From Paragordius varius (lineage: Eukaryota > Nematomorpha), in the NCBI GenBank assembly GCA_964247055.1, contig OZ176056.1, positions 4,216,001-4,280,000 on the forward strand: a stretch of DNA of 64,000 nucleotides. Reading direction: 5' to 3'. The position numbers and the translations under genes are program-made. The notes below the pieces were generated by a model, which searched no databases, had not been told where the DNA came from, and saw only the letters and a program-made list of their open reading frames with translations. Below are positions 24,249-58,936 of this stretch, piece by piece (the first letter of the stretch is position 1; each line of letters opens with the position of its first letter).

Positions 24249-24957
24249 ATGCGTAACTTTATTCTGATTACAATATGCTTTATGGTACTCAGCGCTATTT
24301 CTGCCACACACAGTAATTTTCTTTTTTACAACATTTAGAAAATTGGATTCAAATAATTAATTGGTAAATCAGTTAAAATAGCTTGTAAAAACTAAATAGA
24401 CATGAGTAAAAATTCATTGCTAGTTGTTTTATCAATAGTGCCATATAGCTACAGAAAATCAGATGCTTTATTGGCTAAAGTTCGTTCATATCAAAATATA
24501 TATTTCTTTTCCAATGTATTTTTACTAACACTGTAAAAGTAAAAAGCTAATATTTTTTATACAAACCATATTTTTTAATACGATTATCTTATACATACGA
24601 TTGTGTATACACAATTATACTAATCATATATTTCTCATTTGGTAAGCCTAAATAAGTCAGATTTAATTAAGGTTTATTATATAACAATTTGCTTCTAAAA
24701 CATTCTAAGCTTTGCTTATATAATTTTTGAAATTTTTACTGTACACAGGATATGGGCATGAATGTGATCCAGTATGTGATATATATTGTCCGTATGGGAA
24801 CGTGGTGGATGAATTTGGTTGTGAAATTTGTCAATGTAATCCACCACCCGTGACTCGACGTACCAGACCTACAAGACCTCCGACTAGAAGAACTCGTAGA
24901 ACAACGAGACCTACTCGTCGACCACCTATCACTATCCCTTACAGACCCGTTTATTGA
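24249..24957 (+). CDS. Secreted antistasin-like peptide with Arg/Thr/Pro-rich tail, gene 4 (diverged 5' part)
   Basis: Exon 1 is 24249-24312 (64 nt) and exon 2 is 24749-24957; 436-nt phase-1 intron (GTAATT...ACACAG); 90 residues. The signal peptide MRNFILIT...SATH and the first residues after the junction (RYGHECD) are unlike the other genes, which have VYPPDCG. From CDPVCDIYC onward exon 2 and the first 3' UTR bases are nearly identical to genes 1 and 2. All six cysteines and the IPYRPVY end are kept. The sharp change from diverged to near-identical sequence suggests gene conversion of exon 2. The join is supported by phase, exon size and splice consensus. Confidence 0.78.
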
Positions 24958-25669
24958 ATCGTTTGATAGAAAAAATTAAAATATTTTAAATGTATGCATG
25001 CAATATTACATAGTTTATAATATTGTTTTGTTTCAAGCTTATGTATGTATTAATGAATGCGATTATTTTATTAATTTATAGAATTTCGTTTATTCATTCA
25101 TTGGCAATCATAATAAATATGTATTTTCTGTAATTTATATTTTATAATTTTAAATATTTTAGTATAGGTACATAAAAATGGTTAAATTTGTTAACATTTA
25201 GTAACTTAAAAAAGTACTTCCTTTGTCCTTTAAGGAATTCCTAAATAATTAATCAGGTTTCAGATTATTGGTTAAAGCATTCTTTTCGGATTGTGCAAAT
25301 TTGCACTCTATGTAACCGTGGAATTCTTTTTAATATAAAAGTAGGAATAGTTTTGAATGTGATTTTAACTGTTTCAAAATATATTATTTATTCTGTTTTG
25401 ACTTGTCGGCGTAAGACAATACTCTTTTCTATCCTTAAAATGGAAAATGCCCAACACAAATGGCTTAGCCGGCCGCACTTTTAAGACTTAAAGCGGGCCC
25501 GAAAATATTTACTGCCATTAGTTAATTTATTATTTTAAATACTAGACTGCAAAAAATTCGAATTCAATATATTTCTTTTACCATTTTTTGGTGCAATTGT
25601 CAAATTTTGAAAGATATTTTTAAATTTGGTGGCCTGACATTCAATGTGCCAAAACAAAAAAAGCTTTAT
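24958..25669. other. Intergenic stretch, no gene seen
   Basis: 3' flank of gene 4 with several AATAAA-like signals (for example near 25111). A CCGGCCGCACTTTTAAG fragment near 25470 recalls the GGCCGCATG MITE ends. Confidence 0.5.
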
Positions 25670-27697
25670 TCTATATATTTATTAAAAAGGGAAAATGCTG
25701 GCTTTGTGATCTGTTTCCGGAAAACCGGTAGACCCATTCAAATGTAAATGGCGAAAATATATAATCATTAATGAATGCCCGACATGAATTAAAATGGGTT
25801 TTTTTGAAAACAAAAGTCCACGAAAATCGTGTCTTTGAGACAATTTTCCGGTATACGTTAGCCCTTTCAATTTAAAATATGATTTTATTTTACTTTTTTT
25901 CGATTGCGCCGAACATAGTCAGTTCGCTTTTATTTAGTCCGTCTTTTTGCCCGCTCCTCCCGTAAAATGCCATTTTTTCAAAAAAAATTATCCACAAAAA
26001 TAATTTTTTGAATCTATTTTTCGCCAAAGGTATGAGACCGTAAGAATTCGATGAATATTCCAAATATTCCCTGTTAAAAGGTAAAAGTTTTCATGCGTTT
26101 TATTTATATTGGCTGCTGGGTAGGAGGATACCCGCTAAAAACTGCCCCATCATATCATAATAGGGTGCCTTTGGGGCTAAATTTCAGAAAACCGTTCAGG
26201 CCATACGGGTTCAATCAATAGGCTTGGAATATTAGCAACAAGGCAAAAATATAGGTCTTATGAAAATTAGCCGTTAATTAGGCCCTTCAAAAACGCTATA
26301 ATTGAACTATTATTTAGTTTTAAAGCCATTCTTCCAAAAACCATTAAGAACATATGAATGAATGAAGATTCCAGGTTCCCCTATAAAGGCAAAAAAATTT
26401 CTTGACCGTCTTTTTATACTGGCTTCTGGGCAGGGTGCTACCCGCCAATGCGCCACCATATCGATACAACGTGAGTTTGGAGGCAAATTTTAGAAATCAT
26501 ATCAGGCCATATATGTTTAATAAGGGAATATCCGTAAAAAAGCAAAAATATAAGTAGAGCGGTTTTATTAAACTACACCTTAATTAGGCCCTTGCTCTGT
26601 AAAATGCGCTACCATAGAATGTATTTTTGGTTTTGAGGCAATTTTTCGAAAATCCCACGAGAGCATATGGAATCAATGATTCCAGGTATTACCCGAATTA
26701 AGGGTAAAACATTTTAATTGAGCGTTTTTTTCGTTTCGCCCCTGGTTAGGGGGTTACCCGCGTAAAACTGCATCATCACGATACAACATGCCTTTGGAGC
26801 CAAATTTCAGAAAACCTATAAATCTAATGGGAACATATAGAATCCATGATAAAGATGATCCCCATTTAAAGGCAAAAATTTTGCCCAGCGCTAATATCTG
26901 CTCCTGGGTTAGAAGCTACCCGCCAAAAACTTCGCCACTATATAGATATTGCTTAGTTTTATAGCTAATTTACAGAAAATTTATGAAGCCATATGAGCTC
27001 ATTAAAAGCTTAAAATATTAGCCGTAACTAGGTAAAAATTAAGGTCGGGCTTTTTTTATTAGCCGTTAATTTGGGGCCTTTATGCCCTAAAAAACGCCAT
27101 CATATAACAATTATTTATGTTGAGGTATTTTTTCGAGCAACCTATAAGACGATGGCATCAAAGATGATTCCGAATATTTGCCCTATGGCAAAGAATTTAA
27201 TTCAGCGCTCTTTCCATATAGGATGGGTAGGGGTCTACCGATTTTAAATTGAGACCCCATACAAAAATGGCGTGGTTTCGAAGCTAATTCTCAAAAAACT
27301 AAAGAAGCCATACGAGCTCAGTAAACACATTTTTCGGGAATATGTATGATATCATTCTTACCTTTATAAAGGAACCACAAGATTTACTTTTTATATTCCT
27401 GATGCCAGCTGTGTGAACACAAATGCAAAACTTTTAACCAAGATTTCGTAAAACGAAAATGTTAAAATAATTCCAACGATAATTGAATATTAACTTTAAT
27501 AAGGGACGGTTTGAATATGGTCAATTTTGATTAAACAATATTTGAGCCTATACAATAACATGTAAAGGTATAATTAAAGACATTATTTTTATTAAATATG
27601 TTTTTTTATTTTTTTTATCTTCTTACCTCTATTTATTGCATATTAAGAATTATCGCGGTTAGACTACGTCACAGCAAAGCGTGACAGGGCCAGCTAG
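25670..27697 (+). mobile_element. Non-autonomous Helitron (copy 1)
   Basis: It starts TCTATATATTTATTAAAAAG and ends GTGACAGGGCCAGCTAG followed by T. The hairpin GTCAC-AGCAAAGC-GTGAC sits 8 nt before the terminal CTAG, as is typical of Helitron 3' ends (5'-TC, hairpin, CTRR-3', insertion before T). Length is 2028 bp. The interior is a series of degenerate units of about 145-170 bp, recognisable by GGCAAAAAT...GCGTTTTTT...CTGGGTAGGGGGTACCCG...GCCACCATAT. There is no Rep/helicase coding region. The sequence is more GC-rich than its surroundings. Confidence 0.85.
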
Positions 27698-28023
27698 TGT
27701 TTAATAAAAATCGATCATTCAAGCATAAAATAATACTTTTTTAATTAACTAAGAAAAGTGAAATAATTTATAAGGGGAACGGATGGAGAGACATGAATAT
27801 ATTTTATACAAGGGTTCCTATTTTAATCCCTGATGTATAATAATAACAAAATAAACTATTATTTAAAACAATTTAATTGTACGACAATTTGCATATCGTT
27901 AAATATTAGGTTAGATAAGCTTTATAAATATAATCATGGTGTTCAGATGTTGTAAATTTTTTAATGCGTGTGTTTATAATATTATTCTAATCGATATTCA
28001 CTTGTTTTGGACATTTATCTAAC

Positions 28024-28053
28024 GTAATCACAACAAAAAAGTAAGGTCACTCG
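28024..28053 (+). promoter_or_regulatory. Conserved leader motif upstream of fucose synthase copy A
   Basis: GTAATCACAACAAAAAAGTAAGGTCACT, about 120 bp before the ATG, recurs as GTAATTACAACAAAAGTAAGGTCACT before copy C (about 47528) and in weaker form before copy B (about 40472). It could be promoter sequence or a 5' UTR splice donor (AAA/GTAAGG). Confidence 0.5.
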
Positions 28054-28170
28054 ATATATAATTAACATATAAATATTTGTATAAATATTTCATTTTTATA
28101 CAATTATTTTATCCGCTATTGCATATATCTAAATTACTAAATAATTTAACCGAAAAAACGTTTGAAAAAA

Positions 28171-35077
<6,907 letters not shown>

Positions 35078-36136
35078 GATAATACCACCCCATAATAAAG
35101 AAATATGCAGCTAAAAATGGAACTAAAAATTAACCCTATTGAATATATGAATTGATATATTAATAATTTTTTTATATGTATTTCATTATTTTAATATTTG
35201 ACATTTTTTAAAAAACGTACTATTTTTCGCCCAAACCCAAACCAATTTGCAATGCACTTATCCAAATTTAAAGTCTCCTTTTTATTAGACATCAAATTTA
35301 TTATTGATGCAAAAGCAAAAATAAATTTGCTAATGTTAAATTTGAAATAACTTACTTTAAGAGGCAAGCAAAGATTCTATTTATTTTGCATAGCAATACT
35401 CTGAGGTGGCTAACCCTGTCTGTAATTATATGATACTAAGTTACGTAATATGTAAAAATATTCAATATTGTTTAAAAATTGTTAGATAACCCAACTGATA
35501 ATCGATAAAAGTATAAAAAAACACTTTTATTTCTATTCATAGGCAAAAAAATATGATATTTAGTTTAGGAGACTCTCTCTAAATAATGACGGATTTTGAG
35601 TAACATATAAAATATTCATATATGATTTTCCTAAAATAGTAGTATTTGGGTTAAAACTACCCGTTGAATTGAAATAACGAGGTGAAACGGACAAGAGCGG
35701 TTTTAAAGCACGCGGGAAAGATTACGACGAAACAATGATTTACAATACATTGCTGTAATTGATTGTTTTACATGAATACATAAAAATTAGATATTTTTAA
35801 AAATATATATTTTTTTCCGTTAGCAAAATTTTAAAAATTATTAAAAAATCTTAATTGTACTTAATCAATATAATGATTAACAGGCTTAGAATTCCCGTTA
35901 TAACGAAATTATGAAACATTTATAAAAGTATGTTGATTTTTTTAAATGTTTCGTTGAAATACGCTATAAAACTATGAAATGAATTGTATTATTTAATAAA
36001 TTGCGCAGATGGCTGTAAAGTGAGCTAAATGGGAATGGGAAATTTAAGTAATACCTTACTCAGAAAATATTACACATAAAATGTAAAAGTCTGACAGTCT
36101 AATTAGGAATCGGAGTTGCATAAACGATGAAACTCA
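35078..36136. other. Intergenic stretch after copy A
   Basis: Polyadenylation signal at 35094-35099, then AT-rich sequence with no supportable gene. Confidence 0.6.
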
Positions 36137-36343
36137 CCAAAAAATTTAAAGGGCTGTAAAAAATATTTCTTGTCTCAAGGGCTTCATGTACCATATAATA
36201 CCGAAAAAAATAGTGGTTTGACACATTTGCCATATATTTCCAATCAAAAGAAGTATCCCCAAAAATTCAATATATATTCAAACAGGGCCACTAAAAGCAC
36301 TTTTGGGGCCGCATGCAGTCCGTGAGCCAAGTGTTGAATACTA
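36137..36343. mobile_element. Small DNA element with GGCCGCATG end (copy 1)
   Basis: About 205 bp, from TTTAAAGGGCTG to TTTTGGGGCCGCATGCAG and the following AGCCAAGTGTTGAA. It is similar throughout to 48101-48306. The GGGCCGCATGC signature is common near ends of hAT-type MITEs, but no clear 8-bp target duplication was found. Confidence 0.5.
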
Positions 36344-36560
36344 CTGATTCAAAAGAAAAATGGCGTTGGAACCATAAATGGTTTTTACCTTAATCCATGA
36401 AAAATATGTTTAAAACAACAACCCATATCCTCATCATATTTTGAATTTTCCAATCTTTTACAATTAAATTATAAATATTTTTTAACTTAAACAGTTTCAT
36501 TGAAACAATAATAAATTTGTTAGTTGATTTCATGCTTAATTAGTATGTTTATTACATTAA

Positions 36561-38526
36561 TCTATATATTTATAAAAATGGAAAATGTTGGCTTTGTGAT
36601 CTGTTTGCGGAAAACCGGCAGACCCATTAAAATCCAAATTTTTTGAATTAGGTTTTAGTTGGGGCCCACCCCGTGTAAAAAACGGATTTTTTTGAAAAGA
36701 CAAGTCCAAAAAATCGTGTCTTTGAGACAGTTTGGAGAACGTGTTGGACCATTCAATTTCAAATATGATTTTTGTTTACTTATTTTCCGATTGCGCCGAA
36801 CATAGTCGGCTCGCTCTTTTAATTTATGCCCTTTTTTTACCCGCTCCCCCCGTGAAATGCCATTTTTTTCCAAAAAATTAAGTCCACAAAAATAATTTTT
36901 TGAATATATTTTTCGCCCACCCGTAAAAATTCAAAGGATTCCAAGTATTCCCTGTTATAAGGCCAAAATTTTAGTCGATCGTTTCTTTTATATTATCTGC
37001 TGGGTAAAATAGCCGCTAAAAACTGCCCCGTCATATCAAAATGCTTTTGGGGCTAAATTTCAGAAAACCTATTAGACCATATGAGTTCAATCCGTGATTA
37101 GAATATTACCCGTAAAAAGGCAAAAATTTAGGTCGGGCGGTGTTATGAAATTAGCCGTTATTTAGGCTCTCACGCCTAAAAAAACGCCACCATAGAATAA
37201 TTTTTTAGTTTTGGGGGAATTTTTCCAAAAACCAATGAGAGCTTGTGGAATCAATCATGATTCCCGGTTTCTCCGTTAAAAGGCAAAATATAGCGCTTTT
37301 TTGTATTAGCCTCTGGGTAGGGAGTTTTACCTGTCTAAAACTACGCCATATATCGTAATTGCGTTGTTTAGGTGTTAATTTTCAAACTTGTCAGGCCACA
37401 TAAGTTTATAGGGGCTTGAAATATTACCTGTAAAAAGGCAAAAATTTAAGTCGAGCGTTTTTTTAAATTAGCCGTTAATTGCCCTTTAGGCCCTAAAAAA
37501 TGGGCTATCATTGAACTATTATTTAGTTTTGAAGCCATTCTTTCAAAAACTATCAAGAACATATGGAATAAAGTATGATTCCAGGTATTACCCGAATTAA
37601 AAATTTTAATAGAGCGTTTTTTTTGACGCCCCTGGTTAGGGGGATACCCATGTAAAACAGCGTCACCATATCGATACAGCATGCCTTTGGAGCTAAATTT
37701 CAGAAAACCTATGAGTCTAATAGGAATATGTGGAATCCATGATAATTACAGATATTCCCCATATAAAGGCAAAAAATTTGCTCAACATTTTTTTATACCT
37801 GCTTCTGGGTAAAGAAAAACCCGCCAAAAACTGCGCCACTATATAGAATTTACGTTGTTTTGGAGCTAATTTTCAGAAAATTTATGAAGCCATATTAGCT
37901 CATTAAAGCTTGAAATATTACCCGTAACTAGGCAAAATTAAGGTCAGGCTTATTTTTATTTGCCTTTAATATAGGGACTATATGCCCTAAAAATACGCCA
38001 GCCTATAACGATTATTAGTGTTGAGGTATTTTTTCTAACCCATGTATCAAAGATGATTCTAAATATTTTCCCTATAAAGGCAAATTTAACTCAGCGTTTA
38101 TATAGGTCTATGGATAGGGGTCTACCTGTTTAAAACTGAGACGCCATACAAAATTGGCGTGGTTTTGGATCTAATTTTCAAAAAACCTAAGAAGCCATAC
38201 GAGTTCAATTAATCACATTTCTGGGGAATTATTATAGTATTTTTCCTTTAAAAAAGGGACCTACCCCTTGATCCCAGCTGTGTGAACACAATTTCAAAAT
38301 AAAATATAAATCCAATGATAATGGAATATTAACTTTAATAAAGAAAAGTTAAAATATGGTCGATTTCGAGCAACCAATATTTGAGCCTATGCAAAACCCG
38401 TAAAAGAATACATTCTTTTTGTTAAATATGTTTTTTATTATTTTTTATCTCAATTATTAATTGCAAATTGTTAAGAAGAATTATCAGTGAGCGTACGTCA
38501 CAGCGAAGCGTGACAGGGCCAGTTAA
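36561..38526 (+). mobile_element. Non-autonomous Helitron (copy 2)
   Basis: It starts TCTATATATTTATAAAAATG after A, and ends GTCACAGCGAAGCGTGAC-AGGGCCAGTTAA before T, so the final CTRR has decayed to TTAA. It has the same internal series of degenerate units of about 150-170 bp as copy 1 and a similar length (1966 bp). It lies between fucose synthase copies A and B. It has no coding capacity; short minus-strand frames inside are spurious. Confidence 0.85.
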
Positions 38527-39010
38527 TATTTTAATAAACTCATTATCTTTGTTTTTTTGAAAGGCGGGTGAGGAGTAGGACGCAAGAATTTTTTTCCTCA
38601 CAATGTAGAGGCATGAGAAGAGAATGTTTTAAAAGGGTACCTACCTTTTTGATTAAATTAAGTTTAAATTTTTTGGTAATATTTTTATAACATTAACCGT
38701 AGATCATTTATACTTGTTTGCACGTATTATTCATAATGTGTAAAAATCAGGGTATCTTAAACATTTAACCAAGATACAAACTGAAAACATTTTAAGAAAT
38801 TAATAATGAGCCAAAATCACAAACGGTTCTAATTCCAATCCTATAAAAAATATTAATAATTACACAAAATGTGGATGTAAACGAATAACTTTCTGGAAAA
38901 CCGCCAACATTTTTAACGGCAAAATCAGTAATATTTTCTTAAAAACTGTACTAAGAAAAAAGTGTGTTTAGCAAAAAAACACTGCGTTTCAACAATAATA
39001 AGTGATATTA

Positions 39011-40284
39011 TATACACTGTGTGCATAAAGAGGGTCATTTTGATTTAACGAAAATATTTTTTTTTCATATATAGCTTATGACCAGCGTATTCATTTGCCG
39101 CAAAAATTTTTATTTGTTGACAACCTAGTTTTTGAAATATTGAGAGAAAATCGAAATCGGGCAAAAAGTGAAAATTAAGGATAATTAAGGAATAATGATA
39201 AAATCTGAAATATTATTTATTATCTTTTTTGGAGATATTTTCAATATATAAATAGCCTAAAATCATATAGTAAGGGTTTCTATAAAATCTCAACTCAAAA
39301 GATGGCGTTTTTTTTATCACACTTAAAAGACAAAAAAATTAAATGAAACTATATTAAAATAATTTTTTTTAATTATTTACTACCTAAACTCACTATTTAA
39401 CATTCATATTTTATTCAGTAAAATAAACTTCTAAATTAAAATAAAACCAAAAATATTGTTTTTTTATTTTTGCATTTTGTGTCATCTAGTTTATGAATGT
39501 ATAAAAAATTTATACTGTTTTATTTTGGATTCTTACATGAGTGCAAATTATAAAGTATATAATTTATGCAAAAGAGGATTTAAAAATAGTGAAATATCAA
39601 CCAACAATCCTTACAAATCCCTGTAACAAGTCTGTTTTATGACAAATAAATATTTCTATTGGGATTTGACGGATTGTTGGTTGAAATTCCACTACTTTTG
39701 AATCCTATTTTGCATAAATTCTATACTTTATAATTCCCACTCATGTTAGAATCCAAAATAAAACATTATAAATTTTTTATACACTCATAAACCGGATGAC
39801 AAAAAATGCATAAATAAAAAACATATTTTTGGTTTTAATATGATATATATCTATTTTTTACTAAATAAAATATAAATTTTAAAATTTTAATAGTGAGTTT
39901 AAGTAAATAATTATAAAAAATTATTTTATAGTTTCATTAAATTTTTTTTGTCTTTTAAGTGAGAAAGAAAAACGCTATCTTTTGAGCTGAAATTTTATAG
40001 AAACCCTAACTATATGATTTTAGGATATTTATATATTGAAAATATCTCCTAAAATTATAATAAACCATAATATTTCAAAATTTATCATTATTTTTTGAAT
40101 TATCCTTAATTATCCCTAATTTTCACTTTTTGGTCAATTTCGATTTTCTCTCAATATTTCAAAAACTAGGTTGCAACAAATAAAAATTTTTGCGGCAAAT
40201 GAATACGCTGGTCATAAGCTTCATGAAAAAAATTTTTTTTGTAAAAATTTTTTTTGTAAAAATTTTTTTTCACACAGTGTATAT
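39011..40284. mobile_element. Giant palindromic element (copy 1)
   Basis: The two halves are reverse complements over almost the whole 1.27 kb, from TATACACTGTGTGCATAAAG at the left to TTTCACACAGTGTATATA at the right. Matching internal landmarks are CAGCGTATTCATTTGCCGCA, TTTTTGAAATATTGAGAGAA, CTTTTAAGTG and CAACCAACAATCC. The small centre is around 39640-39660. A TA or TATA target duplication is possible. No protein is encoded. The right end has a tripled GTAAAAATTTTTTTT unit. A close relative lies at 51231-52465. Confidence 0.85.
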
Positions 40285-40471
40285 AATACAATTGCTATAT
40301 AATCTCTTAAACTAAATTACACGGCAAATTAAGGTCAATTTCATTAAAAAATAAAAAATTTTGACATCCAAACAAATATTAATATCAGTTTGATATATAA
40401 ATCTTTGATCTTACAATTCGAATATTATTACTATATATCTTTACCTGTTTAAGGACACGCGTTAATGTATT

Positions 40472-40496
40472 GTAATAACGAAAGTAAGGTTATTTC
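40472..40496 (+). promoter_or_regulatory. Conserved leader motif upstream of fucose synthase copy B
   Basis: GTAATAACGAAAGTAAGGTTAT, weaker but colinear with the motif before copies A and C. A TTTATAAG directly before AAAATG could be the matching acceptor of a 5' UTR intron of about 100 nt. Confidence 0.4.
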
Positions 40497-40583
40497 ATAT
40501 ATTATTAATTTATATATTTGTAATTTCATTTAAATAATTATTTTATCATTTAATCTTCAAAATTTTTACCATTTTATAAGAAA

Positions 40584-46161
<5,578 letters not shown>

Positions 46162-46949
46162 ACTTAAATGAATTTCCAGAACAAGCTTTAATATAATTAT
46201 ATATGCTAAAGAAATAAAAATCCAATATCTTTATATTTATTAATGATAATTGTCATAAATAAATATTAATTTTATAATGAATGTGTATTCTATCATATTG
46301 AGATTTAGATACCAGCTTGCACAGAAAGAAACTAAACAAAAAAGATATACAGTCGGCTGTTTTTATGAAGTTTTGAAAAAATTGTAATTTATGAATTTAC
46401 ATGGCCAAAACTATCAAAATATATAGTAAATACCTAATTTCTAAGTTGGTGTTAAACATGGAAATTTATAAAAGTGTATGAAACAAAATGCAAAAATCTG
46501 TTTTTTGTCATATTAAAAATACCTCTTATATGTTTAAATATGTATATGGGGATTTTGAAATGTCAAATATTTGACTAAAAGTTATTTCTAACCTCATAGC
46601 TTTTTTTAAACTTTAAATATTCAACACTAATTACCCGTTTATTTGCATTCACCCCTGATTAAGACTATTTGGCATTATTATATAATTACTTCAATATCCA
46701 GCAATTTTTTATTTGAACCAATTTAAATCGATCATCTATTACTTTTTTAACATGATGTAAAATTGTAAATAACACATCCTTTTTCAACTTTTTAGTTTTT
46801 TATCGTTATAAGACATAAAAAGTTTACTATGATAAAATATTTATACTTAACAGCTCATATAACCAAATATTAACTTTTAAATAATTTTCCGGAAATCACG
46901 TAAATATAATGATAAATAATTTTATACAATTATAAATGGTCCGTATATA
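46162..46949. other. Intergenic stretch after copy B
   Basis: Polyadenylation signal near 46213. Otherwise AT-rich and without a gene signal. Confidence 0.6.
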
Positions 46950-47260
46950 GTTGAGTCATTTTGGTAAGTTACTGCCTGCTGCCGTCAAAGCCCCCCATAA
47001 AAATACGCCAAATTAATATTAGTTGTGTGATAACATTTAATTGATATAAATATTGTGGTTTTATTGGAATAAAAATAATTAAATCAATTTAGATGAAACG
47101 AATGGAAATAACGCAAGATATAACTGCGGTTATCTCTGTGAGCTGCTTTATTTTCCCCGCAAATTTCTTTGAATAAATAATGACCCAGTTTTAATTAATT
47201 TGCATGTCAAAAAAATAATTATTTTGACAAAATCAGAGCGAAGCTTACAGGACCCAGTTA
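46950..47260 (+). mobile_element. Possible Helitron remnant
   Basis: GAGCGAAGCTTACAGGACCCAGTTAG at about 47235-47260 resembles the Helitron 3' end of 25670-27697 with a broken hairpin, and AAAATACGCCAAA near 47000 recalls the internal repeat. Strongly decayed. Confidence 0.4.
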
Positions 47261-47527
47261 GAAAAAGGTATATGAGAAAAAATGGATATTGGCATATATA
47301 TATAAAAAAAATCTCAACCAATATCATAAGAGAAATTTCAGATCACAAGAAAATTGTTATAGGAATTTCTTAACCTGCCTCCTTTCATTCCATTCAATGT
47401 TATGGTTGATAAATTTTACAAAATTTATATTTCATTATCCGTAAATTTGGATAAAATAACTAATTGAATAATTCTGATTTAGGATGTCTCAAAAAAAATA
47501 CACCTTTTATAAGAAGACAAGACTATG

Positions 47528-47556
47528 TAATTACAACAAAAGTAAGGTCACTCATC
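47528..47556 (+). promoter_or_regulatory. Conserved leader motif upstream of fucose synthase copy C
   Basis: GTAATTACAACAAAAGTAAG then GTCACTC, about 100 bp before the ATG, nearly identical to copy A. TTTATAAG just before AAAATG could be an acceptor, as in copy B. Confidence 0.5.
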
Positions 47557-47654
47557 TTATTATCATAAAAATAATAAAATAAATATTTTTTTTAATTAGT
47601 TTTTTTCCTCAAATATTTATCGTTTTCACCAAATATATTAAAATTTATAAGAAA

Positions 47655-57475
<9,821 letters not shown>

Positions 57476-58936
57476 GTATTATATTTTTGTAATATTAGTT
57501 ATTTAATCAGAAAAAGGGAATAAACTTAAAATATAATTTCTAAGGGTGAATGAGCTGGTCATTACAAAGGGGATTTAAAAATATATTAGAATGGTTTTTC
57601 ATAACCTGTTTTAAACTTAAACTCCTTAGCTATTTAAATGGCTTTCTAAAATGATATTTTTGGAGAATAACAAATATATAATTTTAGCCGCTAAATATCA
57701 ACTCTATGTTTTGATAGCGTAGTAAATCCAGAAACCGTAAAACACTAATATTTATTCAGATAAAATGCTAAATTTCTATATACAGTTTGCGATGTTTATA
57801 TACTTTTTGTGTATATAATATTTACATGTTAAACTAAGGTAAAATAACGTGTGCAGGTTAAATACAAAATTGATACAATAGTTTAACTCATATATAAAAG
57901 GTCATCAAAAAGTGTATTCAAAACTAATATATAAATTTGTCTCGTCTAAGGTTAGCTAACTTGATGTTTTCTAATCTATCATATCTCCTTATCCAAATCC
58001 GAGCCGATCTGATGCTTTTCTTCCCCTAAGAGGACATCTCCTTCCAGGTTCTTTCTCGGTTGTCTTTTCCGTTCTTATTTCAGCCTGGATGTCTTTCTAG
58101 TTTTTTTTCTTTGTTTGGATCCTCCCCCATCTCCCGATTATTGGTTGTAATCCCTTCATCTGTTTGGTTCATCGTTAACTCGTTTCCTTTTGCCTTCTAC
58201 CTTCCCAAACATTGTATCTTTCTCTAAAGAATTCGATCGCCTGACATGATTAAAATATAACTTTCTTTTTATAATTATCTCCAGGATGTTTGTTTTAGGT
58301 TTTATTTCTGTAGTTACATTTTCATTCTTAATTTTATCCTTCCAGGTGTATCCTAGCATCCTACGCCAGGAGCTCCTTTCAAAAGCCATGAGCCTTTCTT
58401 TGTCGTTTTTTCTAAGACTCCAACTCTCACATCCATATGTGGTGACCGGGAGAACGAAACAGTAGAGTAATCTTTTTTTGGTTTCAACTCCTACGCTTTT
58501 GTTTTTCCAAATCTATATTAATTTGGTCATCGCTTCTCTACCCAATCTTATTCTCTTTCTGATGTCAGGAGTTGAAGACCCATCCTCTGAAATCATTGCG
58601 CCCAAAAACGTTAACTGTTTAACTATTATTTCTACTCCTTCTATGAAAATTGTAGGCTTTTCTAGGATTAAGCTTAAGACCATAACTCAAACTTTCCTTT
58701 CGAATCTCTTCAATCAATTCCTTCAAATCATTTACACTTTCAGCTATAAGAGTGGTATCGTCTGCAAATCTTAAATTATTGATTGTTCCCTCCTATTCTT
58801 ACTCCAATATTATTACCATCTAACTTCATTATCATTTCTGTACACATATTAAACAGATAAGGGGATAAGCAACACCCTTGCCTGGCTCCTTTCAAGATAG
58901 GTAATTCGTCTGTGTCCCCCGCTGATGTTCTAATAA

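Noticed and set aside
58478-58774. 98-codon frame on the plus strand
   Set aside because: Antisense shadow of the retrotransposon reverse transcriptase.
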